A stretch of 64,000 bases of DNA from the NCBI RefSeq assembly GCF_014192155.1, contig NZ_JACHXO010000003.1:372001-436000 (forward strand), given 5' to 3'. Below are positions 46,502-55,656 of the stretch, in pieces. A model generated the notes under the pieces. It did no database searches, was not told where the DNA came from, and saw nothing but the letters and a program-made list of their open reading frames with translations. The first letter of the stretch is position 1, and each line of letters begins with the position of its first letter. The translations under genes and the position numbers were made by a program. The DNA comes from Roseateles terrae (lineage in GTDB: Bacteria; Pseudomonadota; Gammaproteobacteria; Burkholderiales; Burkholderiaceae_C).

Positions 46502-48955
46502 ATGAGTCAGAACAAGTGGTTGGGTTTTAGCAAGACGGCATTGGCCGCCGCCGCTGCCATGGTGGTGGTGATGCCGGCGATGGCCCAGGAGGCCAAGAAG
46601 AAGGCCGACCAGTCGGAAGATGAAGGCGCTCCGCGCGCCAAGGAAGACACCGTCCGTCTGGGCACCATCGTCATCACCGGCGAAGGCGGCAAGCTGGGCA
46701 CCGGCCAGATGCTGAACGAAGACGCCGGCAAGGCCCGCAGCACCGTCACCCGCGCCGCCATCGACAAGGACCGCTCCACCGGCAACCCGTTCCAGGCCCT
46801 GGCCATGCTGCCGGGCGTGAGCACCTTCAACCATGACGCCACCGGCCTGTTCGGCGGCGGCCTGACGGTGCGCGGCTTCGGCTCGGACCAGATGGGCTTC
46901 ACCGTCAACGGCGTGCCGGTCAACGACTCCGGCAACTTCGCCGTGTATCCGCAGGAATATGCGGACCAGGAAAACCTTTGCACCCAGTCGATCTCCCAGG
47001 GGAGCCCGGACGTGGATTCGCCGCATGCCGGCGCCACCGGTGGCAATGTCAGCATCACCAGCTGCGACCCGGAAGACAAGCGCCGCGTCCGCGTGAGCCA
47101 GACCCTGGGCGACCTGAACCTGACCCGCACCTTCGTGCGTTACGACACCGGCCGCTTCCTCAACAACAGCGCCAAGGTGTTCCTGAGCTACTCCCACACC
47201 CAGGCGGACAAGTGGAAGGGTGAAGGCGAAGCGAAGAAGGACCACATCGACGCGGCCTTCCGCTGGGACATCAATCCCGACAACACGATCCTGGGCTCGG
47301 TGCTCTACAACCGTGCAGTGAACAACGCGTTCTACACGCTGAGCGCGGCCCAGATCGCCACGAACTACAACACGGACTACTCCAACACGTTCGCCGGCCA
47401 CGCTGCACCGTCGCCCGGTACCGCCGTGAAGGATCCGACGCAGAGCCCCAACTACTGGAAGCTGGCCAACAATCCGTTTGAAAACGCTGTGGTGTCGGTC
47501 TCCGGCTCCTTCAAGCTGGCCGAAGCCACCTATCTGAAGGTGCAGCCCTACCTGTGGTGGGGCTTCGGCAACGGCGGCTGGTCGCAGCTGGCAATGAGCG
47601 AATCCGGTTTCCTGGATCCTTCCAAGGGCACCAACACGGCCAAGAAGGACCTGAACGGCGACGGCGACACGCTCGACACCGTCACCATGGCCCGCGCCAG
47701 CGTGACCCGCACCTCGCGTCCCGGCGTGACCACCGAAGTGAACACGACCCTGGGCAACCACAACCTGCGCGTGGGTGTGTGGTTCGAGCGTGCCGAGCAC
47801 AAGCAGACCCAGCCGATCGTTTCCATCGACAACGCCGGCAATCCGACCGACATCTGGCTGCAGAAGGGCCGTGTCGCCCGTCCGGACGGCTCGCTGTATG
47901 AAGGCCGCGACTGGGACACCATCAGCACCGCCTATCAGGCCTACGTCAACGACAACTGGTCCTTCGACAACGACAACGGCTCGCTGTCGGTCGGCCTGCG
48001 TGCCCCGCACGTGAAGCGTGACGTGACCAACTACGCCAACGAAACGCTGGGCGTCAACTACAACATCAACAAGAGCTACAGCGAGCTGCTGCCGCAAGTG
48101 GCCCTGCGCTACAACCTGGCGGCGGCCCACCAGGTGTTCTTCAGCATGGCGAAGAACTTCCGCGCTCCGGCCAACTTCGCCTTCACCGGTTCGAACATCG
48201 CCGTGACCAACGGTGTGGCCTCGCTGATCCGCGAAGCCAAGCCGGAAACCTCGGTCATGACCGACCTGGGCTACCGCTATCAGACCAAGAACCTGTCGCT
48301 GTCGGCCACCCTGTTCAATTCGGCCTTCAAGAACCGTCAGGCCAACGCCTACGACCCCATTGCCGACAAGAGCACCTATCAGAACGCGGGCGACGTGAAC
48401 AACCGCGGCCTGGAACTGGAAGCCGGCACGGGCAAGTACAAGGGCTTCAGCGCTTATGCATCGCTGACGATGCAACACAGCGAGATCAAGAACGATCTGC
48501 TGGTGGCCAAGGGCACACTGAAGAACGGTGGCAAGGAGGACGTCTACCTGCCGCTGTCGGGCAAGCAGTTCACGCTGACGCCCGAGCGCATCGTCTCGAC
48601 CTCGGTGCAGTATGAATACGGCAACTTCTATGGCCGTCTGAAGGTCAAGCGTACCGGCCGCCAGGCTGCCACGATGATCAACGACGAGTGGATCCCCACC
48701 TACTGGATGGCCGACTTCGACGCCGGCTACAACTTCGGTGAGGTGAGCTTCGCCAGCAACGTGCAGCTGCGTCTGAACGTGAGCAACATCGGTAATGCCA
48801 AGTACCGCAACCTGTCGTCGGGTTCGGTGACCAACGCACAGAAGTACAACACCACACTGAGCGATGGCAGCGCCTACTCGGTGGCCTCCAGCGGCGTGTT
48901 CTATTACGTTGGTGCCCCGCGCTTCGCCTCGATCAGCCTGAGCGCCGACTTCTAA
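46502..48955 (+). CDS. TonB-dependent outer-membrane receptor
   Basis: 817 residues from the ATG at 46502 (AGGAG upstream). The signal peptide ends 'MPAMAQ'. The plug domain has 'LAMLPGVSTFNHDATG', 'GLTVRGFGSDQMGFTVNGVPVND' and a Cys pair ('NLCTQ...TSCDP'). A ~650-residue barrel ends in 'FASISLSADF' with the C-terminal Phe needed for assembly. It carries an acidic 'DLNGDGDTLD' loop that may bind Ca2+. Energised import of a large ligand is expected; the surrounding genes suggest a peptidoglycan fragment, but siderophore uptake cannot be excluded. A strong terminator follows. Confidence 0.93.
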   Translation: MSQNKWLGFSKTALAAAAAMVVVMPAMAQEAKKKADQSEDEGAPRAKEDTVRLGTIVITGEGGKLGTGQMLNEDAGKARSTVTRAAIDKDRSTGNPFQALAMLPGVSTFNHDATGLFGGGLTVRGFGSDQMGFTVNGVPVNDSGNFAVYPQEYADQENLCTQSISQGSPDVDSPHAGATGGNVSITSCDPEDKRRVRVSQTLGDLNLTRTFVRYDTGRFLNNSAKVFLSYSHTQADKWKGEGEAKKDHIDAAFRWDINPDNTILGSVLYNRAVNNAFYTLSAAQIATNYNTDYSNTFAGHAAPSPGTAVKDPTQSPNYWKLANNPFENAVVSVSGSFKLAEATYLKVQPYLWWGFGNGGWSQLAMSESGFLDPSKGTNTAKKDLNGDGDTLDTVTMARASVTRTSRPGVTTEVNTTLGNHNLRVGVWFERAEHKQTQPIVSIDNAGNPTDIWLQKGRVARPDGSLYEGRDWDTISTAYQAYVNDNWSFDNDNGSLSVGLRAPHVKRDVTNYANETLGVNYNINKSYSELLPQVALRYNLAAAHQVFFSMAKNFRAPANFAFTGSNIAVTNGVASLIREAKPETSVMTDLGYRYQTKNLSLSATLFNSAFKNRQANAYDPIADKSTYQNAGDVNNRGLELEAGTGKYKGFSAYASLTMQHSEIKNDLLVAKGTLKNGGKEDVYLPLSGKQFTLTPERIVSTSVQYEYGNFYGRLKVKRTGRQAATMINDEWIPTYWMADFDAGYNFGEVSFASNVQLRLNVSNIGNAKYRNLSSGSVTNAQKYNTTLSDGSAYSVASSGVFYYVGAPRFASISLSADF

Positions 48956-49010
48956 ATCCTGCGGACGGCACGGACAGCGGCTCACGCCGCTGCCCCAAAA
49001 CCCTCCTCAA

Positions 49011-49040
49011 CCGCCCCGGTTCGCCGGGGCGGTTTTTTTT
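49011..49040 (+). terminator. Rho-independent terminator after the TonB receptor
   Basis: CCGCCCCGG / CCGGGGCGG stem (9 bp) with the stable TTCG loop, followed by eight T. Confidence 0.96.
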
Positions 49041-49190
49041 CGTCCGTCGCTGCGTGGATCGGTGGCGTCGGCTCGACGTTCGGCCGGCCGCGGCGCTGGG
49101 TCACCCATGACTCCAGCTCATAGGCGGGACCCGCATTGACAGTGGCGCAGAGCCCGCGACGCGCCTACCCTGGCCTCCGATCGGACCTCC

Positions 49191-50375
49191 ATGCGTTCAA
49201 CTGCCCCTCCCGCTGCAACTGCCATTGCCACTGCAACTGCCAGTGCCACTTTGGCACCTGTGCCTGCATCTGCACCTTCGCCAGCACATGGACCTGCAGG
49301 CGCACCTCCGGCTGCACCGGCGCCTGCGATCACCACCGCGACCCCAGTTGCACCGGCATGGGTCTCCGCCCCGATCGAGGCCACCGCATCGGCCGCCACT
49401 GGCCGGCCGGTCCTGGGCCTCGGCCTCGATGCCGGCGGCACCCAGACCCGCTGGTGCCTGGCCCATGCCAACGGCCAATGCGTCGCCCGCGGCGCGGTCG
49501 GCGGGCTGACCGCCCTGCTGCTGGAGAGCAGCGCCGGCCGGGTTGCCCTGGCCCAGACCCTACAAACGCTGGCCGCCGAGGTCTGGGCGGCCGCCGGCCG
49601 CGGTGGCGTTGGCGCCCTGGAGGCCGGCATCACCGGCCTGGGTGAACCCGACGGACCAGCCGGTCAGCAGCTGCGCGCCCTTTTCGCTCAGCACCTCGGA
49701 CTGCCGCCTACCACGCTACGCTGTGACAGTGACATCGCCGCCGCCTTCCACGCGCTGTTCCAACCCGGGGAAGGCCACCTGGTCTACGCCGGCACTGGCG
49801 CCATCGCGGCCCACATCGACACCGATGGCGTCCTGCACCGCGCCGGCGGTCGGGGCCCTCTGATCGGCGACGAAGGGGGTGGCCTGTGGATCGCCCGCGA
49901 GGCGCTCGCCCTGGTCTGGCGCCGGGAGGACGACGCGCCGGGTGCTTGGCAGCAGTCCCGCCTGGCCCGCGGACTGTTCGAGCAGCTCGGCGGCGCCGAC
50001 TGGGCCCTCAGCCGCCAGTTCCTCTACGGCGGTGATGCGGCCACCCGTCGCGGCGCCCTCGGTCAGCTGGCACTGGCCGTCGGTTCAGCCGCCCACGACG
50101 GCGATGCCGACGCCCTCGCCCTGCTCCACCGCGCCGGCACGGAACTGGCCCGCCTGGCACTGGCGCTGTGCCGCCGCCTGGGCCCCCGCCCCATCAGCGC
50201 TGCCGGGCGGGTGCTGCAGCTGCATCCGGCCATTGCCACCGGCCTGCGGTCGGCGCTGCCGCTGCATCTGCCGCTGTCCCTCGCGCAACCGGACACCGCC
50301 CTCTCCGCCGCGCGCCGCGCCGCAGTCTCCGCTACATTGCGCAGCACACGCTCTGCACCACTCACGTCACCATGA
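49191..50375 (+). CDS. BadF/BadG-type sugar kinase (NagK/MurK-like)
   Basis: 394 residues. The first ~70 are an Ala/Pro/Thr low-complexity extension encoded by TGCC/ACTGC-rich DNA, not part of the family. The kinase starts 'GLGLDAGGTQTRWCL' (phosphate-1 loop) with 'LVYAGTGAIAAHI' (phosphate-2) and 'PLIGDEGGGLWIA', as in GlcNAc kinases and the MurNAc/GlcNAc kinase MurK of the same family. It would make GlcNAc-6-P and/or MurNAc-6-P, the latter being MurQ's substrate. It overlaps amiD by ATGA. The true start may lie inside the extension, though no better start codon was seen. Confidence 0.82.
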   Translation: MRSTAPPAATAIATATASATLAPVPASAPSPAHGPAGAPPAAPAPAITTATPVAPAWVSAPIEATASAATGRPVLGLGLDAGGTQTRWCLAHANGQCVARGAVGGLTALLLESSAGRVALAQTLQTLAAEVWAAAGRGGVGALEAGITGLGEPDGPAGQQLRALFAQHLGLPPTTLRCDSDIAAAFHALFQPGEGHLVYAGTGAIAAHIDTDGVLHRAGGRGPLIGDEGGGLWIAREALALVWRREDDAPGAWQQSRLARGLFEQLGGADWALSRQFLYGGDAATRRGALGQLALAVGSAAHDGDADALALLHRAGTELARLALALCRRLGPRPISAAGRVLQLHPAIATGLRSALPLHLPLSLAQPDTALSAARRAAVSATLRSTRSAPLTSP

Positions 50376-51256
50376 ACTTCCGCACCCGACTGCTCACCCT
50401 CGCCGCCGCCGTGTTTCTGGCGGCCTGCGCCACGCCGACGCCGCAGATCGACCGCACCCATGTGTCGGAGAACCAGGACAGCCGCGTGCAGTTCCTGATC
50501 CTGCACTACACCGCCATCGACTTCGACAAGTCGCTCAAGGTGCTGACCACCGGCGGCAAGGTGTCGGCCCACTATCTGGTGAACGACAACCCGGTGAAGA
50601 CCTATCAGCTGGTCGATGAGAACCGTCGCGCCTGGCATGCCGGCGCCAGCTACTGGGCGGGCGCCACCAACTTGAACTCGGCGTCCATCGGTATCGAAAT
50701 CGTGAACCCGGGCTTCACCGAGACGCCGGCGGGCCGTGTCTACGCCGGCTACCCACAATCCCAGGTGGACGAGGTGATCCGGCTGGTGCGCCAGATCGTC
50801 CAGCGCCACCAGATCCGACCGGACCGCATCCTCGGCCACAACGACATCGCCCCCGGCCGCAAGCAGGACCCGGGCCCCGCCTTTCCCTGGAAGCAACTGG
50901 CCGATGCGGGCCTGATCCCCTGGCCGGACCCGTCGCTGCTCGAAGTGCGCCGCGCCGTTTTCCAGATCGTGCCGCTGCCGGACGTGCCGTGGTTCCAGCA
51001 GAAACTGGCCCAGGTGGGCTATCAGACGCCGCAGACCGGGGTGATGGACGCGGCCACGCGTGAGGTGATCAGCACCTTCCAGATGAAGTACCGCCCGACC
51101 AATGCCTCGGGGGAAATGGATGCCGAAACGGCCGCGCTGCTCGATGTGGTGACCACGCCGGGCGGCATGATCACGCGCCTGCCGGTCCCCGGCACGCCCG
51201 ACACCCGCACCGATACCCAAACGAACGGCCGCCCCGACAATCGCTCGCCCTACTGA
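50372..51256 (+). CDS. amiD: AmiD-type N-acetylmuramoyl-L-alanine amidase lipoprotein
   Basis: 294 residues. Lipobox 'FLAAC' with acylated C19. An Amidase_2 domain (~35-185) has zinc ligands H45 ('LILHYTAIDF'), H156 ('ILGHNDIAPGRKQDPG') and D166, with E109 as catalytic base candidate. A C-terminal peptidoglycan-binding domain (~200-270) follows, then a Thr/Pro tail. This is the AmiD layout: an outer-membrane lipoprotein that removes stem peptides from MurNAc or anhydroMurNAc. It is coupled to the kinase and 29 bp before the second Opp importer. Confidence 0.92.
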   Translation: MNFRTRLLTLAAAVFLAACATPTPQIDRTHVSENQDSRVQFLILHYTAIDFDKSLKVLTTGGKVSAHYLVNDNPVKTYQLVDENRRAWHAGASYWAGATNLNSASIGIEIVNPGFTETPAGRVYAGYPQSQVDEVIRLVRQIVQRHQIRPDRILGHNDIAPGRKQDPGPAFPWKQLADAGLIPWPDPSLLEVRRAVFQIVPLPDVPWFQQKLAQVGYQTPQTGVMDAATREVISTFQMKYRPTNASGEMDAETAALLDVVTTPGGMITRLPVPGTPDTRTDTQTNGRPDNRSPY

Positions 51257-51285
51257 CGCCGACGCCTTTCGCGCCTCGCACGCCC

Positions 51286-52296
51286 TTGTTCCAATTTCTC
51301 CTCAAGCGCCTGGCCACGCTGCTGCCGACCCTGATCGGCGTCACGCTGGTGGCCTTCGGACTGATCCGGCTGGTCCCGGGCGATCCGGTCGCCATCATGA
51401 TGGGCGAGCGGGCGCTGGACCCGGCCACCCACGCCCGGATGATGCGGGAGCTGGGGCTGGATCAGCCGCTCTGGCGCCAGTATCTGGACTACGTCGGCGG
51501 CCTGCTGCACGGCGACCTCGGCCAATCGCTGGTCTCGCACGAGCCGGTGTCGCGGGAGTTCCTGGCGCTGTTCCCCGCCACGGCGGAGCTGGCCCTGGTG
51601 GCCCTGCTGGTGGCCATCGTCATCGGCCTGAGTCTGGGCATGGCGGCGGCGCTGCGGCGCGGCTCCTGGCTGGACCAGGGCGTGATGGGTCTGGCGACGG
51701 TCGGTTATTCGATGCCGGTGTTCTGGTGGGGATTGATCCTGATCATGACCTTCTCGGTGGGCCTGGGCTGGACGCCGGTCTCCGGCCGTGTGGCGGTGGA
51801 CTATGACGTGCAACGCCTCACCGGCTTCATGCTGATCGATGCGGCGATGCATCCGGAGCCGGGCGCCTGGTGGTCGGCGCTGCGCCATCTGCTGCTGCCC
51901 GCCGCCGTGCTGGCTACCTCCAATGCCGCGGTGATCGCCCGCATGACGCGCTCCAGCCTGCTGGAAGTGCTGCGGGAGGACTACATGCGCAGTGCCCGTG
52001 CGCGCGGGCTGAGCCCCATGCGGGTGGTGCTGGTGCATGGGCTGCGCAATGCGCTGATCCCGGTCATCACGGTGATTGGCCTGAAAGTGGGCAGCCTGCT
52101 GGCCGGTGCGGTGCTCACCGAGACGATCTTCTCCTGGCCCGGCATCGGCAAATGGCTGATCGACGCGATCGCCCGGCGTGACTATCCGGTGGTGCAGGCC
52201 GGCATCCTGATTTCGGCCTGCTGCTTCATCTTCATCAACCTGCTGGTGGACCTGCTGTATGGCGTCGTGAATCCGCGCATCCGGGGGGGCCGATGA
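51286..52296 (+). CDS. Opp/Dpp-type ABC permease, B-type (second system)
   Basis: 336 residues from a TTG at 51286, supported by the canonical opening 'FQFLLKRLATLLPTLIGVTLVAFGLIRLVPGDP'. Six transmembrane helices; EAA loop 'YMRSARARGLSPMRVV'. It lies right after amiD and starts the B-C-D-F-A series; the location points to wall peptides as cargo (inference). Confidence 0.9.
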   Translation: MFQFLLKRLATLLPTLIGVTLVAFGLIRLVPGDPVAIMMGERALDPATHARMMRELGLDQPLWRQYLDYVGGLLHGDLGQSLVSHEPVSREFLALFPATAELALVALLVAIVIGLSLGMAAALRRGSWLDQGVMGLATVGYSMPVFWWGLILIMTFSVGLGWTPVSGRVAVDYDVQRLTGFMLIDAAMHPEPGAWWSALRHLLLPAAVLATSNAAVIARMTRSSLLEVLREDYMRSARARGLSPMRVVLVHGLRNALIPVITVIGLKVGSLLAGAVLTETIFSWPGIGKWLIDAIARRDYPVVQAGILISACCFIFINLLVDLLYGVVNPRIRGGR

Positions 52297-53195
52297 ACGC
52301 GGCGGTCTCTCCGATCGACGCGGCCGCACCCGTCGGCCCGTGGCGCGAAGCCGCGACTGCCTTTGCCGCCAATCGCGGCGCGCTGGCCGCGTTTCTGGTC
52401 TTCGCGCTGATGGCCCTGGCGGCGCTGCTGGCGCCGTGGATCGCGCCGCATGACCCGATCCATCAATACCGCCTGCAGATGCTGCTGCCGCCGGTCTGGA
52501 TGGACGGCGGCCAATGGCAGTTCCCGCTGGGCACCGACGAGCTCGGCCGCGACCTGCTCAGCCGGTTGCTGCACGGGGGGCGGGTGTCCCTGGGCATCGG
52601 GCTGGCGTCGGTGCTGATGTCGGTGGTGCCCGGTGTCTTGCTCGGCCTGCTCGCCGCGTTCCATCCCCGCTGGCTGTCACCGGCGGTGATGCGGGTGATG
52701 GACGTGATGCTGGCGCTGCCCGGCCTGCTGCTGGCCATCTGCGTCATCACCGTGCTGGGCCCGGGCCTGCTGAACACGGTGATTGCGATTGCCATCGGCA
52801 GCCTGCCGGAATATGTGCGCCTCACCCGCGCCACCGCGCTGGCCGAACTGGGCAAGGATTACGTGACCGCCACCCGCCTGGCCGGCGCCTCGACGCTGCG
52901 ACTGATGCTGTCGGCGGTGCTGCCCAACTGCCTGGCACCGCTGATCGTGCAGGCCTCGCTGGGCTTCTCCAGTGCGATCCTGGAGGCCGCGGGCCTCGGA
53001 TTCCTCGGCCTGGGCGTGCAGGCGCCGACACCGGAATGGGGCACGATGCTCTCCTCCGCGCGGGACTACATCGTGCGGGCGCCCTGGGTGGTGACCCTGC
53101 CGGGGCTGGCCATCCTGGCGTCGGTGCTGAGCGTCAACCTGATCGGCGACGGCCTGCGGGACGCGCTGGACCCTCGACTCAAGCGGGTGAGCTGA
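52293..53195 (+). CDS. Opp/Dpp-type ABC permease, C-type (second system)
   Basis: 300 residues, ATGA-coupled to the B-type gene and overlapping the D-type start (TGATG). Contains '[25 protein letters not shown]' (DppC motif) and the EAA loop '[16 protein letters not shown]'. Six transmembrane helices. Confidence 0.92.
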   Translation: MNAAVSPIDAAAPVGPWREAATAFAANRGALAAFLVFALMALAALLAPWIAPHDPIHQYRLQMLLPPVWMDGGQWQFPLGTDELGRDLLSRLLHGGRVSLGIGLASVLMSVVPGVLLGLLAAFHPRWLSPAVMRVMDVMLALPGLLLAICVITVLGPGLLNTVIAIAIGSLPEYVRLTRATALAELGKDYVTATRLAGASTLRLMLSAVLPNCLAPLIVQASLGFSSAILEAAGLGFLGLGVQAPTPEWGTMLSSARDYIVRAPWVVTLPGLAILASVLSVNLIGDGLRDALDPRLKRVS

Positions 53196-54280
53196 TGGCG
53201 ACGCTGATGCTGGAGATGTCGCAGCTGCAGGTCCGCTTTGGCAGATTCACCGCGGTGGATGGCGTGGACCTGAGCGTCAGCGCGGGAGAAGTGCTGGGCG
53301 TCGTCGGGGAGTCGGGCTCCGGCAAATCGGTGGCGATGATGGCGCTGATGGGCCTGGTGGACGCGCCCGGTGAAGTGCGCGCGACCACCCTGCGCTTTGA
53401 CGGCCAGGACCTGTTGACGATGTCACCCGCGCAACGCCGCCGCTGCATCGGCCGGGACATGGCGATGGTCTTCCAGGACGCGCTGGCCAGCCTCAATCCG
53501 AGCTACACCATTGGCTTCCAGATCGAGGAAGTGCTGCGCCATCACCTGGGCCTGCGCGGCCGGGCGGCGCGAGAGCAGGCGCTGGCGCTGCTGCGTCAGG
53601 TGGAGATTCCGGACCCGGAGCGGCGGCTGGATGCGTATCCGCATGAGCTCTCCGGCGGCATGAACCAGCGGGTGATGATTGCACTGGCGATTGCCTGCAG
53701 TCCGAAGCTGCTGATCGCCGATGAGCCAACGACTGCACTGGATGTGACCATCCAGGCCCAGGTGATGGACCTGCTGCTGCGGCTGCAACGCGAGCGCGAC
53801 ATGGCGCTGGTGATGATTACCCACGACCTGGCGGTGGTGGCCGAAATGGCGCAGCGGGTGGCCGTGCTGTATGCAGGCCAGGTGGTGGAGACCGGGCCGC
53901 TGCCGCAGGTCTTCGACCAGCCGCGCCATCCCTACACCGCAGCGCTGCTGGCTGCGATCCCCGAGCACCGCCGGAGCAGTGGCGACAGTGGCGGTCAGGG
54001 CGACAGTGCCAGTCATGCCGGCAGTGGCGGTCATGACGGGAGCGCGGGCAGCGGAGATGGCAGGGGCGATGCGGACAGTGCGCGGCACCGGCGGCTGCCG
54101 GCGTTGCCGGGCATGGTGCCTGGGGCATCAGACCGTCCGTCCGGATGCCTCTTTGCCCCGCGATGTCCGCAGGTGCGGGATCGTTGCCGCAGCGAGCGAC
54201 CGGCCCTGGAGGCGGGGGTTCGATGCTTCTTCCCGTTGAACGGGCCGGCGGCGCATCCCGCTTCGGGAGGCAGCCGATGA
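53195..54280 (+). CDS. Opp/Dpp-type ABC ATPase, D-type, with Gly/Ser/Asp-rich insert
   Basis: 361 residues from the ATG at 53195. Walker A 'GESGSGKSV', signature '[15 protein letters not shown]', Walker B '[12 protein letters not shown]', and the C-terminal Cys-rich oligopeptide region ('[15 protein letters not shown]'). About residues 259-298 are a Gly/Ser/Asp/His low-complexity insertion encoded by imperfect repeats, placed between 'IPEHRR' and '[12 protein letters not shown]', which are normally nearly adjacent. Confidence 0.9.
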   Translation: MATLMLEMSQLQVRFGRFTAVDGVDLSVSAGEVLGVVGESGSGKSVAMMALMGLVDAPGEVRATTLRFDGQDLLTMSPAQRRRCIGRDMAMVFQDALASLNPSYTIGFQIEEVLRHHLGLRGRAAREQALALLRQVEIPDPERRLDAYPHELSGGMNQRVMIALAIACSPKLLIADEPTTALDVTIQAQVMDLLLRLQRERDMALVMITHDLAVVAEMAQRVAVLYAGQVVETGPLPQVFDQPRHPYTAALLAAIPEHRRSSGDSGGQGDSASHAGSGGHDGSAGSGDGRGDADSARHRRLPALPGMVPGASDRPSGCLFAPRCPQVRDRCRSERPALEAGVRCFFPLNGPAAHPASGGSR

Positions 54281-55275
54281 ACGACTCGACCCGCGGCCAG
54301 CCGGCGCCGATCCCGTCAGCGCCCTTGTTGCGCGCCGAAGGCCTGACGCGTCACTACGCCGTCAGCCAGGGATGGTTCAAGCCGAAAGCCACGGTGCGGG
54401 CGCTGGAAGGTGTGAGTTTCGATCTGCAGCCAGGACGCACGCTGGCGGTGGTCGGTGAATCGGGCTGCGGCAAATCCACACTGGCGCGGGCGCTGACCCT
54501 GGTGGAGACGCCCACCGCAGGCCGACTGTTCCTGCAGGCCCAGGACGTCGCCGCGCCCCTGACGCGAGACCAGCGACAGGCACTGCGCCGACAGGTGCAA
54601 ATGGTCTTCCAGAATCCATATGCTGCGCTCAATCCGCGCAAGACCATTGCCGCGACGCTGGCCGAGCCGCTGGTCATCAACACCCGCCTCTCCGCTGCCG
54701 AACGGCGGGAGCGGGTGGAAACACTTGCGCAGCAGGTCGGCCTGCGGCCGGAGCATCTGCGCCGCTATCCCCACATGTTCAGCGGCGGTCAGCGCCAGCG
54801 CATTGCGATTGCGCGGGCCATGATGCTGCAACCTGGCATCGTGGTGGCGGACGAACCCACCTCGGCGCTCGATCTCTCCATCCAGGCCCAGATCCTCAAC
54901 CTGTTCATGGACCTGCAGCAGGCCCATGGCACCGGTTATGTCTTCATCTCCCACAACCTCGCGGTGGTGGAGCATGTGGCCGACGACGTGATGGTGATGT
55001 ACCTGGGCCGCGTGGTGGAGCACGGCCCGCGTGATCGGCTCTTCGCCCAGCCGCTGCATCCCTACACCCAGGCGCTGATCAGCGCCACGCCGTCCCTGCG
55101 CGCGGCGGACCGGCGGGTGCGCATTCCCATCCATGGCGAGCTGCCCTCGCCGCTGCGGCCACCGAGCGGATGCGCATTCCACCAGCGTTGTCCGAGAGCG
55201 GTGGCGCGCTGTGCGGAGGTCCGGCCTGAATTGCGGCCGGTGGACGGCCGACTGGTCGCCTGCGACGTGCTCTAA
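54277..55275 (+). CDS. Opp/Dpp-type ABC ATPase, F-type (second system)
   Basis: 332 residues from the ATG at 54277 (ATGA overlap). Walker A 'GESGCGKST', signature '[15 protein letters not shown]', Walker B '[12 protein letters not shown]', complete C-terminal oligopeptide domain ('[15 protein letters not shown]'). Forms the ATPase pair with the D-type subunit. Confidence 0.92.
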   Translation: MNDSTRGQPAPIPSAPLLRAEGLTRHYAVSQGWFKPKATVRALEGVSFDLQPGRTLAVVGESGCGKSTLARALTLVETPTAGRLFLQAQDVAAPLTRDQRQALRRQVQMVFQNPYAALNPRKTIAATLAEPLVINTRLSAAERRERVETLAQQVGLRPEHLRRYPHMFSGGQRQRIAIARAMMLQPGIVVADEPTSALDLSIQAQILNLFMDLQQAHGTGYVFISHNLAVVEHVADDVMVMYLGRVVEHGPRDRLFAQPLHPYTQALISATPSLRAADRRVRIPIHGELPSPLRPPSGCAFHQRCPRAVARCAEVRPELRPVDGRLVACDVL

Positions 55276-55656
55276 AGCCCGCGGACCGGCCGCGTCCGGT
55301 CGGCGTCCGGTCGGCATCCTCGCCCCCCGCGGCGAACCGCTCCCATCCGTGATCAGGCAGTCAGTGTGGCTCCGCACGCCATTCGCGTGGCGTCCGCCTG
55401 CTGGTGTCCACGGGTCAGCGCGCGTGCGCTGCCCGCGCCGCCCCGGCCACCCATCGCCCCAGCCGCATAACCGGGTGTTATGGTTGAAGCGTGCCATTTC
55501 AGTTGTGGCCTGCCCGCGCCGCTTCCAACAATGGCGCGCCGACTGCCTGCCTTCATGCACCTGATTCGTCCCCGCTCACCTGCTGCCTCGCGCCCGGGAT
55601 CCGCCCGATCCGCCTCGCTGACCCGGCGGGCCGCGCCGCTGCAGTGGGCAGCGCTC
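55276..55656. other. Stretch between the ATPase and binding-protein genes
   Basis: 381 bp. The frame of the binding protein is open back to a GTG at 55480, but the upstream part codes for an Arg/Ala/Pro-rich sequence unlike a signal peptide. Contains two copies of GTCCGGTCGGC (about 55302-55324) and a purine-poor stretch; no terminator is seen, so the binding protein may be expressed by readthrough plus a local promoter. Confidence 0.5.

Noticed and set aside
46205-48985. A 926-codon minus-strand frame opposite the TonB receptor
   Set aside because: The plus-strand receptor has signal, plug and barrel end; the antisense frame has a His/Val/Gly-biased composition and no motif.
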